DNA from: Alligator mississippiensis
Taxonomy: Eukaryota; Chordata; Crocodylia; Alligatoridae
DNA: 64,000 bases
Assembly (NCBI RefSeq): GCF_030867095.1
Contig: NC_081837.1
Coordinates: forward strand, 15,890,501-15,954,500
Direction of reading: 5' to 3'
In this document: positions 9,585 to 22,194 of the stretch, one piece after another
Position numbering within the stretch: position 1 is the first letter of the stretch
Layout of the letters: each line of letters begins with the position of its first letter
Translations under genes and position numbers: made by a program
Notes under the pieces: generated by a model
What the model was told of the DNA's origin: nothing
The model's database searches: none
The model's input: the letters and a program-made list of their open reading frames with translations, nothing else

Positions 9585-12333
9585 ATTGTGGGGCTTAGGT
9601 GTCTCTATACCAATGCTAGGAGTATGGGGAATAATCAGGAGGAACTTGCAATCCTGCTTCCAGACAAAGATTTCAACCTGGGCGAACAGAAACCTGGTGG
9701 GACCCTATCTATGATTGGGCAGTGGGCATTGAGGGCTACAGGCTATAGAGGCAGGATAGATTGGGGAAAAGGGGGGGGGGGCATTACTGTACACATTAAT
9801 GAGCATTATACATCTTCTGTAATACAGATGGGGACAGAAGAAGGGAAGACGGAAGTCCTGTGGCTAGATTACAAGGGAGTAGGGGTAAAAGGGACTTGGT
9901 AGTGGGGGTCTACTACAGACCCCCACACCAGGAGGATGAGTTAGACCTAGCAGTCTCGAGATAGCTCTCAAGGGCAGTACACTCAAAGGACCTGGTTGTC
10001 ATGGGTGACTTAAGTTATCCAGACATCTGCTGGGAGGAGCAGTTGGCCAGGTCTGCCTGTTCAAGCAGGTTCCTTTCCTGCATAGAGGACCTGCACCTAA
10101 CACAGGAGGTATGCAATCCTGCTAGGGAAAATGCCTTACTCGACTTGGTGCTGACCACAGATGAGGACTTGGTGGGGGATGTGCAGGTACAAGGTAACCT
10201 AGGAGATAGCGCCCGCCTGTTGATAGGATTCACTACCCGGAGTAAGGTGGGAAAAATAACTTGTAGGGCAGAAGTGCTAGATTTCCAAAAGACCAACGTC
10301 AACAAGCTCAGGAGAGTAGTTAGAGTGGGACTGAGGGGTAATAACATCGGTGAGTTGGGAGTCCAGGAAGGGTGGAAGTTCCTCAAGGGACTGATCCTGC
10401 AGGCACAAAGGGGAACCATCCCAGGACACATAAAGGGAGGCAAAAGAGCCAAAAAACCCTTTTGGCTGAGCAGGGAAATCCAGGAGAGCCTACAGGGGAA
10501 AAGAGAGACTTACAGGTGGTAGAAGCAGGGGGCAGCCACCAAGGCGGAGTATACCAGCTTGGCTCGCGCTTGCAGGAAGCAGTGAGGAAGACCAAAGCAG
10601 AAACAGAACTCAGGCTGGCAACAAGGATTAGGGGTAACAAAAAGTCCTTCTTTAAGTACATAGGGAGCAAGAAAAAGGTGCAGGGTAGCATAGGGCCGCT
10701 ACAGGATGAACTACGGCAACTCATAACAGATAGGATGGATAAAGCTGAGTTCTTAAATGATTTCTTTGCATCTGTGTTCCTGGACATGGATGCAAACACA
10801 CCTCCCAATGAGACTTTAGCCTGACTTAAGAGAGATATCAATCCACCAACAGTTAGCGCTGACCTGGTGAAGGGGCACTTGGAGGGGTTAGACGTATTTA
10901 AGTCAGCAGGCCCCAATGATCTTCACCCACAGGTACTAAAAGAATTAGCCGGTGTCATAGTGAAACTACTGGTGCAACTGTTTGAAAGCTCGTGGTGCTC
11001 AGGGCAGGTCCCAGATGACTGGAAAAGAGCCAATGTGGGCCTATTTTCAAGGACAGGAAGGAGGACCCGGTAATTATAGGGCAGTTAGCTTCACCTCTAT
11101 TCTTGGCAAGACCTTAGAAAAAATCATTAAGGATCACATTTGTAGGGGGCCAGTGGGCAATACAATATTAAGGGGCAACCAGCATGGGTTTATAGCAGGT
11201 AGATCCTGCCTGACTAACCTGGTCTCTTTTTAGGACCAGGTCACAAAGTGCTTAGATGCAGAAGTAGAGGTAGATGTTATTTACTTGGATTTTAAAAGGC
11301 TTTTGACATGGTATTGCACCCAATTCTTACAAGTAAGCTAAGTAGCTGTGACATGGATTTTTTTCACAGTCAGGTGGGTGGAAAACTGGCTCATGGGATG
11401 TACCCAGAGAGTGGTGGTGGATGGATCAGTTTCTACCTGGAGAGATGTGGGCAGTGGCATCCCCCAAGGCTCGGTCCTTGGATCAGTACTGTTCGATATC
11501 TGCATCAGTGATCTGGATGAGGCTGTAGAAAGCACTTTGTCCAAATTTGCAGATGACACCAAACTGTGGGTTATAGTAAACACACTAGAGGGTAGGGAGT
11601 GAAGTCAGGCAGATTTGTATAGACTGGGTAAGTGGGCAGATCAGAATAGGATGCAATTTAACAAAGATAAGTGCAAAGTGCTGAACCTGGGGATAAAAAA
11701 TCACCAATAGACCTATAGACTGGGAAGTACCATTCTATGTAGCATAGCAGTGGAAAGGGATCTCGGAGTCATAGTCGACGCAAAAATGAACATGAGTTGC
11801 CAATGTGACAAGGTAATAAGTAAGGCTAACCGCACTCTCTCATGCATTAGAAGGTGCATCATGAGCAGATCTAGGCAGGTGATGCTCCCCCTCTATGTGG
11901 CAGTGATCAGGCCACAGTTGGAGCACTGCATCCAGTTTTGGACGCCATACTTCAAGAGGGATGTAAATAACCTGGAAAGAGTTCAGAGGAGGGTTACTTG
12001 TATGGTTGAGGGCCTGCAGGTAAGATCCTGTGAAGACAGACTGAGGGACCTGAATCTCTTCAGCCTCCACAAGAAAAGGCTGAGAGGCAATCTTGTGGCT
12101 GCCTAGGTCAGCAGGGAATAGGGGATGCTCTGTTTATCAGGGCACCCCTCGGGATTACTAGAAACAACAGCCATAAACTGAAGGAGAGTAGATTTAGATT
12201 GGATATCAGGAAGAAATTCTTTACGGTGAGGGTTGCCAAAATATGTAATGTTCTTCCAAGGGAGGTGGTGCTTTTCCCTACCTTGGAGGTGTTCAAGAGG
12301 AGGTTAGACAAGCACCTGGCTGGGGTCACTTGA
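9585..12333 (+). pseudogene. CR1 ORF2 (APE endonuclease and reverse transcriptase), broken
   Basis: Homology is traceable over almost the whole ORF2 but in at least three frames. The endonuclease start reads CLYTNARSMGNNQEEL (about 9595-9650), with a second block GDLSYPDICW near 10003. The linker KSFFKYIGSKKK is near 10645. RT blocks follow: VPDDWKRAN near 11010, HGFIAGRSCLTNL near 11185, IPQGSVLG near 11460, then the catalytic FADD at 11546-11557. The C-terminal segment is at 11750-12106 and the final segment ends at TGA 12331-12333. There are in-frame stops (for example around 9900 and 10520) and frame changes, so no functional protein is made. The RT catalytic aspartates survive. Confidence 0.9.
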
Positions 12334-12432
12334 CCCCAGTGCTCTTTCTTGCCCAGAGCAGGGGGCAGGCTCGATGATCTAATAGGTCCCTGCTGACCCT
12401 AGAAATCTATGAAATCTATTAAATCTATGATC

Positions 12433-14984
12433 CCCTTGTCCTAAATGTACGACATATATATAAAGGGACAGGGGGGATATGGCAGGAGCCACAAACTGAC
12501 ACAGACTCTAAGTGAAAACTGAATTTCTCCCAGACTACCTATTTCTCCATTCTCTTACTAGGTAAGCATCTATTCTTTAATGATGCTTCTCTTACCCTGT
12601 CCTAAATGTCTGTGACATGAAACTGCAAATTGCCATCAGAAAAGCATTTATCATGAAAATGAGCCAAGGAAATTTCATAGATAACTCTGTATGTTATAAC
12701 TCTATGTTATTATTACTATTAGAACTGAGCAATATAATTTGAAATGGCATTTTTCAAAGATCAGAATAGGCATAGTGAAATCCTGACTCCATCAATGTCA
12801 ATGCCAAAATTTCCAGTGACTACCAAGATTTCTTTTGTGGCCCTTGTTCCAGTGATCTATCTAAATACTTCATCCTGCAAAGGGACTCAAGGAGCAGAAC
12901 ACTATGCCAATAGTGTGTCTTATTTAAGTCCATGGGATCTCACACTGGCATAAGGGCGTATGCAAATGGACCCTGTTGTTTTAATTAGGCACATCAAACA
13001 GATGACATAGCAGACAAAGGATATGAGAAAAGGAAGGGTAGGGGTTAAAGCAAATAAATATTTTTATAGCAAATTAATCTCATAAGTCTTGGTATTTTTA
13101 GCAGAGCCTCAGGCAAAGCAAGAGGTGAGGAGCAGAGTACAGAAGGAGGAGGCAGAGATGGAAAGCAAGAAAAGCAAAGTGGGTTTTGTAAGAGACAGAA
13201 GAAACTAGGTAAAAGAAGGAGGAGTCTGGACAGAAAGGATCAGACCTTCAAAAGAGCTCAGCACCCAATGTCAGTCCAATGTGCTGAGTCCTTTGGAAAA
13301 TCTGGTCACTGATTTAGGTGCATACATAAAATCTTTTCCACAGGAAAGGGAGAGGGTCCACAAAGACAAACAGAGCCACAAGGTGATGAGGATGGTCTCA
13401 GGGGCAGAATGGCAAGCACAGGAAGAGGAGCAGAGCTGCACAGATTATTACAAGCGAGGAGTTTGAACTAGACACAGAACAAGACAGGCTGCTGGGGAAA
13501 GTACTCCGAGAGGGAGGAGTGTAGCAGACAGGGAAAAGGAGGATGTGATGTGAGCCCAGGGGAAAGAGAAGCAGGACATAAACCAAGGACTGTGGCACTG
13601 AGGATTAGGAGGCAAAAATGGAGGATGGAAATGCTCCTCCTCTGGCTACTTTTCTCCAGTGAGCGTGTTGGCAGCAAGGTGGAAGGGATCATTTTGTGGA
13701 AAGCAACAGGGAACAAAACAAGGTCAGTTTTTCAGAGAGACCATTTATAATTCAGCAAATTAATGAAATTGTCCTTAAAAAGGAAGGAAGCTAGAGAAAT
13801 GTCCATTCTTGCAAAATTTCAAATAAATGAGCTAGAAATTAGCTAAAGATTATCCCCGATTAGGATTGAGTCAATCTGTCCCACTCTGGAAGATCTTTGG
13901 GGATGTTTTGATGATGCTGAAGATCGCCTGACTCAGGCTGAACCAAATCCTGACATCCTAGAACACAGAAAGTTCTGCTCTGGCCCCAATTCGAGGTCTA
14001 AATTTCACCATCCAGGCTCCCCTGTAAAACTAATCACAAAGGACAAAGAGGTCATGAATGTTGACACACACTCACATGACTTCATAACTCTGTTCCTGAA
14101 GATCTATGGCATGGGCTTAATGGAGCTGCGGCCTGAGAAGGGAGACAGATTGCACTGATGAGTTGAAATTATACATAGCTAAGTGCAGAGCCATGGCTGC
14201 TATTTGTCATTCTAAGATCACCTATTTGTCTAAAGAGAAAAAACAAATAATTTGTTGGGGAATAAGCAAGTGATGGGCTGTGGCCAGGTCTTCCAGAAGT
14301 GGGTGTAAGGCTCAGCACTCAGGGACCCAGCTGCCATCAGTACTCAAGGGCAACTATTAGGATGTCACTTCAGTTTCTCTCTCTCTGCTCATTGGGAGTG
14401 GGGGGTGGGAATGTATGTACTGTAAGGTGAACTAGGGAATGAAGATAAAAATCTGTGGTTAGGAAATGCTACAGCTTTATCTGTCACTCCTTTGATGTAG
14501 CAGGGTGAATTAATTGATAACAGAACCAGTCAAAGGAGATGTGGTCATGGCCTTCTGAACTGCCCTATTGCAAAGAAAATAACCCAACATCGTCCAAAAC
14601 AAAGGACAACCAGCATTCCACTAGTACCGAAGGACAAACCACTGTAAGCCAAAAGTACAGACTACCATTGCAGAGGGGTTATTATCACAAGGGAAGGAAC
14701 AAAGACATGTTGTCTGGCACATGGGAAGGTGCTGCTCCTTGTGCTGGACTGCTTGGCCTCATTAAGTTCCATGGCATTTGCTCTCCCTGGCAGAAAGCAA
14801 AGTTTGGACTAAATATTCCTGTTCGAAAGTAATTCTTGTTCCACCTCCAGATGGCCAAAAGAATAACAACTCCAAAATGACCACCACACAGCAAGCCAAA
14901 ACGTACCCCCAAATTTGCAAAGGTCTGAGTCTTCCTCCAAGCCCATGATTTGTGAAAGAAAAAATGTGCACCAGTTATTTTGGG
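12433..14984. other. Non-coding DNA, no gene recognised
   Basis: Includes a purine-rich stretch at 13100-13700 and a small old-repeat core near 13240-13330 (cagcacccaatgtcag). No exon-like structure. Confidence 0.4.
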
Positions 14985-15150
14985 GGCTTTAGAAACCCTG
15001 GGTTTCAGTCTAGTTCTATTATTGACCCACTAGACAACCTGGTACTACTCAATTCACTGCTCTGCGTCTCAGTTTCCCCATCTCTAATACGAAGTCAATG
15101 ATGACCTCATCTGTTATGCACTTTGAGAACTACAGAAATTGATATTGGTG
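14985..15150 (+). repeat. MIR remnant, plus strand
   Basis: Shows the MIR core order: ccctgggtttcagtctagtt, then ctgcgtctcagtttccccatc, then a ttatgcactttgagaac tail. Confidence 0.75.
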
Positions 15151-15424
15151 CCATCAGTATTTTCTTAGTGAAATCTCAGGGATGTCCATTGTTGCCATTA
15201 TCTCTGAGCTACATGACACTTTTTCATATGCTCCTCAATGATACAGGGACAGATCCTGGAAAATACTGAGCACTTGTATTGCCTTCAGTGGAAGATGTAG
15301 GTACTTAGCCCCTCTCAGGATCAGAATCATTGTTCCCTATCCATCCATTCTTGAAGGTTTTATGGATAGTTTCTGAAGACCTTACTCCCACCAGTAAGGA
15401 TTTAGTTAGTCTCTTTCTCTCTCT
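15151..15424. other. Non-coding DNA, nothing recognised
   Basis: Short spacer between two MIR remnants of opposite orientation. Confidence 0.3.
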
Positions 15425-15600
15425 GATATTTATATTGCACCATAACCACAGCATCTGAGCTGCTCGCAACCTTTAACACACTTATTGTTACAGCCCTGTG
15501 AGACAGGGGAGTGCTATGATCCCCATTTTACAGATGAGGGGATCAGAGGCTCAGAGCAACTTGCCCAAGGTCACCCAGGAACTGCAGGATCCAGCTCAGT
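15425..15600 (-). repeat. MIR remnant, minus strand
   Basis: Contains the well-known reverse MIR core (cattttacagatgagg, cagagcaacttgcccaaggt, cacccaggaactgcagg), so the element is inverted relative to the preceding one. Confidence 0.85.
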
Positions 15601-16354
15601 CTATTTATTTTCATAACAATAAAACAATTCAACAACTATCTTAGCATTCTGAGGCAGCCCAAAAGAATCCCACAACCCCTGTCTACCAATAGATGTTCAC
15701 TTGTTCCACTTCTCAGTGTCCTTGTGCCAGTTATAAAATTGTAACAAAAATAACCAGCAGCAGGAATGCACTCCCAGCAGGCATCAATGATTCACAGCAA
15801 ACTTTAAAAAACAATGCATATTATATAGAAAGGCATTTGGAGCCTGGAGACACATTATCGGTACGTGTGCACCTTAGAGTCCTTAGACACAGCAGGAACT
15901 GCAAAAGCTTCTCTTGTGAAATATGCAACAATAACAGTGCAATGGGTCAGTTTGATATAGGGCCAAATCCTGCCCCTATGTGGGAGATACAATTTGGGTC
16001 AGAGATCAGAGAAATAAGCTCTGCCAGGCTGGCCTGATAACTTCCCTAAGGCATTTCTACTAAGGGAAAAGGGTGATGGTGGCTACACAGATGGTAGGAG
16101 GGGAACCCTCTCATCCCTGCAAGTCCAGGATCTCTAGGAGATCAGTCGATGTGCAATATAAAGAAACCAGTTGGATAGTTCCCTTTTCCTGGGACCAAAT
16201 ACACCACCAAAGTTCCTAACCCAACAAACTGTGATTTCACCAGCATTATACTCATTTACACCAGCTGAGAGTTTAGCCTCTTAAAGTTACATAATGCCAC
16301 TATATCATCATAAGGGTGAATGTGGGATTTATCCTCTACCTGACTGTCAGGTAG
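15601..16354. other. Non-coding DNA, no gene recognised
   Basis: Mixed sequence with an accidental 114-codon frame at 15693-16037 that matches nothing I recognise. A diverged MIR-type piece (gggccaaatcctgccccta) lies near 15960. Confidence 0.35.
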
Positions 16355-16545
16355 AATAGGTCAGTGGCTAGAGCACTAAACCAGCAGTCAGGAACACTTG
16401 ATTTTACTCTGTGCTCTTCCGATGATTCTGCTTTGCGTATAAATCACTTCCTCCTCGTCTGTGCTTCAGTTTCCCCATCTTTCAAATTAGAGAATGACAC
16501 TGGCCCTCTTTTGAAAAGTGATATGTCAAGTGCTAAGTATTATAA
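16355..16545 (+). repeat. MIR/tRNA-derived SINE remnant, plus strand
   Basis: Starts with a tRNA-like head (gtcagtggctagagcacta). The core includes cttcagtttccccatc and a tail near 16540. The 86-codon frame here is an artefact of this repeat. Confidence 0.75.
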
Positions 16546-17534
16546 TGTTGGACAGCTGCAGGAAGTAGTGTTAGATCTAGTGGAATTACAGATACTGAAA
16601 CATGGAAAGATTTTGGCAGCTTGATGCAAGGGCTAAAAAGAAAAGGTTTTGACATGCTATCATTACTAATGTACCCTCCCTAGAGAGCCTGGGTGAGGGC
16701 ATTTCTCAGTGCCCACTCTTTAGCTGAACTCCTCCACATGCTTCAGCCCTAATCCAGCATGGCAGAGACTCATCCCATTGTGTTAGAATCAAACATACTT
16801 ACAGGTAAATGTCACTCTGTCATCAAAAGAAAGGAAACCACTTAACTTTCTGCTTTTTTGTCTCGTTCTCTCCATAACAGTTCTTGTCAATTTACATTAT
16901 TCATGACTAGTAGAGCTAACTTAAAATGTATCCTTCACTGGAATATAATGCAAACAATTTTCTGTGTGGGCAGGGTAAAACAAAATAATAATTACAATAC
17001 AAGATGATAGCACCTATAACAAAATATTATTTCCATATAAAAATCTTACTGGCAGGAATAGATATATCTGTCAGCAACAAAAGAATCCCAAGAAAGAAAA
17101 ACCTCTTTCTTTCTGTATCAGCTTCGATCAATGATCCCAATGGCTTTATCGTCTAAATAAACATCATGCCTTCATTGGAAAAGAGGAAAGAATAGATAAA
17201 ATATAACCTGCGAAGCAGATTCTTGGCTTGACAGAGTAAAGCAAATCACTTCTTCTATCTTTGTGCCTCCTGACATATACACAGTTAGCCTCCCCACACA
17301 CAGACATCTGGGGGCTCTAACTGCAAGCTCTTGTCAGGACCAGTTTCCCCTCTTTATGGGTATGGCAGTTTATGAAAGTCTGACAAAATTGTATCAGTCC
17401 CTTTCAGACTGTTTTTGCTTAATCTTCAGTAACATGAGCCAAAAATGTCTTGTTTGTGGAAGCAGTTTAGATCTTGATAACTCATATTGACTCTGTACTG
17501 TAGTATAATGACCTGCATAGAGTATGTATCTATA
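16546..17534. other. AT-rich non-coding DNA, no gene recognised
   Basis: No exon, RNA gene or known repeat boundary was recognised in this stretch. Confidence 0.35.
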
Positions 17535-17814
17535 TAGAGCTTGTCTGCTAATTAAGGTAGTGTAGGAATTTAGAGTGCTTTAACTACACCATAATCAGTC
17601 CCTGTCTGGACACATTTAAGTGCAAGGTAGCTTACTCTCTTTTAAAAGAATAAGCTATCTTCATAATGGCACCTTTACCTTGGAGCAAACTCTCTTTCAC
17701 AATGGCACCTTTAGTGTACAAGACACTCAAGAGTGTCCATACAGTTGAATTAGCACAGAATAGCTAATTAATTCAGATGATCTTTCATGAGTGTCTCTGT
17801 GTAGACAAGCCCTA
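17535..17814. mobile_element. Inverted-repeat element (TAGRGCTTGTCTRC ends)
   Basis: Left end TAGAGCTTGTCTGC and right end GTAGACAAGCCCTA are inverted repeats. Two near-direct internal repeats (cataatggcacctttacc and cacaatggcacctttagt, around 17662-17712) are seen. No coding capacity. A second similar tract follows at 17819-17910 and may be another copy. Confidence 0.65.
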
Positions 17815-17910
17815 AGAGCATCCACACAGTGAAGCAGTGTGGTGTAGCTAGTATTATTGTACTGTAACTTCACACCTTAATTTACTTCATTGTCTAGACA
17901 GGAGCATGCT

Positions 17911-18640
17911 TGCACATGGGCAAATCTGGATTCTGAAAAGTGGGGTGCAGACAGTGTGACATATCAGCACAACCCATATTATTCTCCAGTTAAAGAGAAA
18001 CTAGACGATTTACTAAGGTGCTAGTGACCCTCAGCTTAAGAGCAAAGCAAAACTAAATACAACTTTATTAGAATGTGCACTGATTTACTACATAAAATAG
18101 TAAGTTTAAAAAAAACACACAACACACTAGGCAAAAATAGTCAAAAGATATAGTTTTTATTAGTCCTGTAGTCATTATAGGTATGGTATAAGAAGGCTAT
18201 ATTTTGTATCGTGAATCTGAATAAGAGCATCCTGAAAGTATCCAACCCTTCACTGTTACCCATTTCCACACCTGAGTTAATGTACACCTGAGTTAATACT
18301 ACCAAACCTGAGTTCAGCTAGAACTAAAAACGGTCTGCAGGGCTGTGAAATAGAAGAGAGATATCAGCAGGAATGACTAACAGACAGCAAAACTGCAAAA
18401 GAAAGGACAGCTTGATTAATGGAACAGCAAGACCAAGGAGTGAAAGCTGTTAACCACTGTGTAGTAAAGAAGATCAGCAGGAATCAGGTAGATTATAATG
18501 ATCCATGAAGTCTCCCTGGTTTTAGAGTTTGTGAGGCACAGGAATCAAAGAGGGAGGGGAGGGGTGAAATTGCACCACTGCAACCCCCCTCACCCCCACC
18601 ATTATGCCCCTGAATACACACAGACAGGCTTTCCTCTACT
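17911..18640. other. Non-coding DNA, no gene recognised
   Basis: AT-rich sequence. Short frames around 18498-18747 are accidental and run into the next element. Confidence 0.35.
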
Positions 18641-18900
18641 GAGGGCACATCTACAGATGACACTATGTCACTATAGCATTGCACTGCGGCAACGTTGCAT
18701 CGGTAGGCAAAAACCATGATAGCACAGCTACGCCGCTGTAGTGACATGCTTCCTTGGTTTAGCTGCTAAAAATAACCATGCGCTGCATAGACGGCTCAGT
18801 ACAGGCTGTTACTGTGCCGTCATGTAGTACTTCCAAAAGGAAGTACTAAATGACAGTACAGTAACAACAGTGCCATAGGGGCATGTGTAGATGCACCCTA
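18641..18900. mobile_element. Small DNA transposon (GGGYRCATCTACA ends)
   Basis: The ends GAGGGCACATCTACAG and GTGTAGATGCACCCTA are inverted. Inside is a perfect hairpin agtacttccaaaaggaagtact near 18825-18850. It belongs to the same end-type group as 41814-42243 and 43266-43520. Confidence 0.75.
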
Positions 18901-19997
18901 GATGTATCAGAACTATTTAACTCTATGTCCTCGACTCTAGGCTGCTAAGAGAGTTTCCTTCCTCTCAGGGGATATATTTGAAGCTAGAAGCTGTGAGTAT
19001 TATCTGTAGACTTCTTGTGAATTTCCCAGGGGCAACATATGGATGTTTATGAAGTCATAGGTGACTATGGATTTTTCACAGCAAAACAGATAAAAGCATG
19101 GGTTGCATGTGATTCACACTGTAAAAAGATCCGTCTAAAAACACATTTTATACTGAAAAACTCTGATAATCTATAACCTGTATTGTAAATCAACACAAAA
19201 ACAAGTGAGCACAGAAAAGCAAATGAATACAAGTAACTGCAGATTGGGAATGCAGCTAGTAGGATGATGAGGATATATGCTACATTCATTTAACTTCCTG
19301 TCCCAGATTCCTGCACTAACCTTGCTGATAGTCATTTGGTATAAGCAAAAAGGCATGGAAGAGGGATGGATTTGCATTACACTCTATCATAAAACAAGTC
19401 TGGTTTGGGTGGTATGTTTTGTGACTTATTCTTTCCAAAGATATGATGGTCCCCCAACATATGTATCTTCCCTAGGATTATGGTGACCCTCACTGCTGGG
19501 TGCAGCTGCTTCCCAAAACAGTATCTCTGAGACTGTATAGCAGAATCCTTGGGGACAACTGCAGGATACAAGCTGCCTTTCCTGTCACAGCCTGGGCACG
19601 CTGCTGAAGTGTACCCCATCCCTGCCAGTACGGGCACAGAGATCAGAATCAAGAACTGAGCACGGGTTTCTTTCTTGGGAATGCACAGCAATAATCACAG
19701 AGAGCCAATAGGTAGTGTTTGGAAAGACAAAGGAAAGGGAATAATGCTAAGCAGCTTTTCATGGCCTTTCTCCCCCTGAGCCTTTCATTGTTACTGCATT
19801 CTGACTGCCAAGGCAGTACCTGCAAACATTACTTTGTATGATATGGCATCATATTCTCTTCTGGCTGCTGAATTTAAAGGAGGTTTTTAAATTTTCCCCA
19901 AACAGTGATGGGTGAAACAATGGGCAGTAAACACTTTTCGGAGGCTGCTTCTTGGATAAAGAATCGTAGGGATAAGCAGTGTTCCCAGATGCTTTGA
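18901..19997. other. Non-coding DNA, no gene recognised
   Basis: Unique-looking sequence with short accidental frames only. Confidence 0.35.
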
Positions 19998-20395
19998 GTA
20001 AAGGATCATACAGAAGTAGGGCTGGAAGGGGTTTCAGGTCATCTAGTCCACTGGTTCTCAAACTTTTTTGTACCAGAACCCATTTGTAAACATCAGTGGC
20101 CAGTCCCAACCCAGTGCCTCCCACCCCCAGGCCCCAACCCCCTCATGTGTGGGCTAAGCAGCCCCTTGCAGACTGGAGGTCTGATAGCCAGCAAGGGAAA
20201 AGCCATGGTTTCTCACATTTTTCTCTTTCAAAGGAGAATCCATTTTTAAAGTTCGTTGGTGACCCACTTTTGGGTCATGACCCATGGGTTGAGAAACACT
20301 GATCTAGTCCAGCCCCTGCAGGATCATTCCTATCTAAACCATCCCATACAAGTGTTTGTCAAAGCTATTCTTAAAACTACATGAACAACTACAGA
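19998..20395 (-). mobile_element. Old CR1 3' end fragment, split by a hAT element
   Basis: The minus-strand CR1 tail (gggctggaaggggtttcagg at about 20018, then ctagtccagcccctgcagg after the insertion) is interrupted at 20049-20301 by a hAT-like element with a perfect 8-base duplication. Rejoining the flanks restores a continuous CR1 tail, which shows the order of events. It is degraded and about 140 bases long without the insert. Confidence 0.8.
20049..20301. mobile_element. hAT-like MITE with perfect 8-bp target duplication
   Basis: The 253-base element has imperfect terminal inverted repeats: cactggttctcaaac at the left, and gttgagaaacactg at the right. It is flanked by ATCTAGTC at 20041-20048 and again at 20302-20309. 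An 8-base duplication with CAGTGGTTCTCAA-type ends is the hallmark of hAT transposons. It is inserted in an older CR1 fragment. There is no coding capacity. Confidence 0.93.
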
Positions 20396-20714
20396 GGCAG
20401 ATCCATGATTTCTCAAAGGGGTGCAGGAGCAGTAATCTACACTGCATCCCTTGCTCCCAGCCTCCTTTGTCCCTACCAGTGTAGGTAGATCATGCTGCAG
20501 GAGCCCCTGGGGACTTTTTTAAGTCCTTGAGGCAGGTGAAAGTCCCCTTTCCCTTCCTTTTCTTGCTCAGAGACATACGCTTCTCCTCCTCTTCTCCCTC
20601 TCCCACATACTCTACCACCTGCCACTGCTGCTTTCTTTGAAGGTCTGGCATGGGGAATTTCTAGAGCCAGCTGGGCTGAGCAGAGGCTGGGCTCAGATAA
20701 GGAGACAGGGACAA
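20396..20714. other. Non-coding DNA, no gene recognised
   Basis: Pyrimidine-rich spacer between the old CR1 and the next CR1 fragment. Confidence 0.3.
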
Positions 20715-21692
20715 CAGGGCAACTCAGGGGTCCATGCTTGGTTCAGTGCTTTTCAACATCTTTATCAATGATTTGGATGAGGAGGTGAGGAGCTCACTGC
20801 CCGAGTTCGCAGACAACACCAAGCTATGGGGGAGCGTGGTCATGCTTGAAGATAGGCTGCAGATACAGGCGGACCTGGACAGGCTGGAGAGTTGGGCGGA
20901 TCAGAACCAGATGAGGTTCAACACAGAGAAGTGTAAAGCGCTCCATCTCGGGACAAACAATCCCCAAAATACTTACAGGCTCGGGGGTGCCAATTTGACT
21001 AGCACCACAACTGAACGAGACCTAGGATAAAAATAGACCATAGCATGAACATGAGCCATCAGTATGATGCTGTAGCCAGCAAGGCAAACAATACTCTGGT
21101 ATGCATCAACTGATGCAGCTCAAGCAAAACCAGGGAAGTGATTCTTCCACTTTACTTAGAACAACTGGTGAGACCACAGCTGGAGTACTGGGTCCAGTTC
21201 TGGGCACCACATTTCAGCTAGGACATGGAAAAGCTTGAGAGAGTCCAGAGAAGAGCCACCCATATGATCAGCAATTGCAAGGCAAGCCATACAAGGAAAG
21301 GCTGAGAAACTTGGGCCTCTTCAGCCTTAAAAAGAGAAGTCTGAGAGGGGACTTGTCAGCAGATTACTGCTACATTAGGAGAGTATGTCAAGGTCTCGGT
21401 GAACAATTGTTCATCAGGGCACCCTTGGGGAAAACCAGCAGTAATGGTCACAAACTCCTGGAAGGCTGCCTCAGGTTCAGCTCCAGGAAAAACTTCACAG
21501 TTAGGGTGTCCAGACTGTGGAATAAACTCCCTCCAGAGGTGGTGCAGTCACCCTGGAAATCTTCAAGAGGAGATTGGAAGGTCACCTTGCTGGGATCACC
21601 TGACCCCACTGTCTTTCCTGCCTAGTGCAGGAGGGCTGAACCCAATGATTTTGTGAGGTCCTTTCCAGCCTCTTACAATCTGTGAATCTGTA
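20715..21692 (+). mobile_element. CR1 LINE fragment, plus strand
   Basis: This is a 5'-truncated CR1 starting within the RT domain (MLGSVLFNIFINDLDEE from 20734). The catalytic motif reads FADN, so the second aspartate is lost. The C-terminal RT segment, the KKRSLRGDL block near 21335 and the 3' end with a short aatctgtg-type tandem tail near 21680-21692 follow in order. Frameshifts occur around 21030 and 21270. Confidence 0.9.
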
Positions 21693-22194
21693 AACTGGAG
21701 AGCAGATCCCCTCACCCTGTCTGGTCAAAGTAAAGGGAAGGAGAACCCCCACATCCATCCTTGCTGCTATTGTCTCCATCCCCAGCTAAGCCCAGCCTCA
21801 GTGGGCAGGAATGGCTCTGGTGCTTCCCCACTCTCAGGACAGTGGAAGGGGCAGGCAGGGAACATGCCTTTGAGCAGGAAGGGGAAGGGGAGGAGGATTT
21901 TTACTGCTTTAGGGACTTTAAAGAGTCCTTGGAGGCTCCTGGGGTGCAGTCCAATTCCTCTGGATCTACCCTTGAACAGCTATTAGGCACAATGCTCAAG
22001 AATATCAAAAACCATAACTTGACACAGGTAAAGCAGAGACACCATCAATATCCTGCCACTGCAAGAAAAGTCCTATTTGTTATACCTAGAGAAACGTGAA
22101 CCTAGGCCAACAAAGGGAATTATAAGCCTCTCTTAATTAGGAAGGCCAGTAGGGGCATAACAATTGATTACTTAGGACAACTAAAGCAAAAACA
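21693..22194. other. Non-coding spacer between CR1 fragments
   Basis: No gene recognised. The 112-codon frame at 21761-22099 has no familiar motif and is probably accidental. Confidence 0.3.

Larger units (their letters stand above)
8620..12432 (+). mobile_element. Near-complete CR1 LINE, 5' truncated
   Basis: A plus-strand non-LTR retrotransposon has ORF1 with an esterase-like domain and ORF2 with endonuclease and reverse transcriptase relics. Its 3' untranslated tail ends in the short tandem repeat typical of CR1 (imperfect AAATCTATG units at about 12402-12432, no poly-A). The endonuclease, linker, RT core (FADDTKLW) and C-terminal segment (RDLNLFSL then KKRLRGNLVAA) occur in family order. 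The 5' untranslated region seems short or missing, so the copy probably truncates near 8620, about 100 bases past the right end of the fold-back element. Several frameshifts and stops show it is dead. It is the longest element in the window and helps identify the genome as sauropsid. Confidence 0.93.

Noticed and set aside
15693..16037. A 114-codon open frame
   Set aside because: No recognisable motif, ordinary base composition, next to MIR remnants; probably chance.
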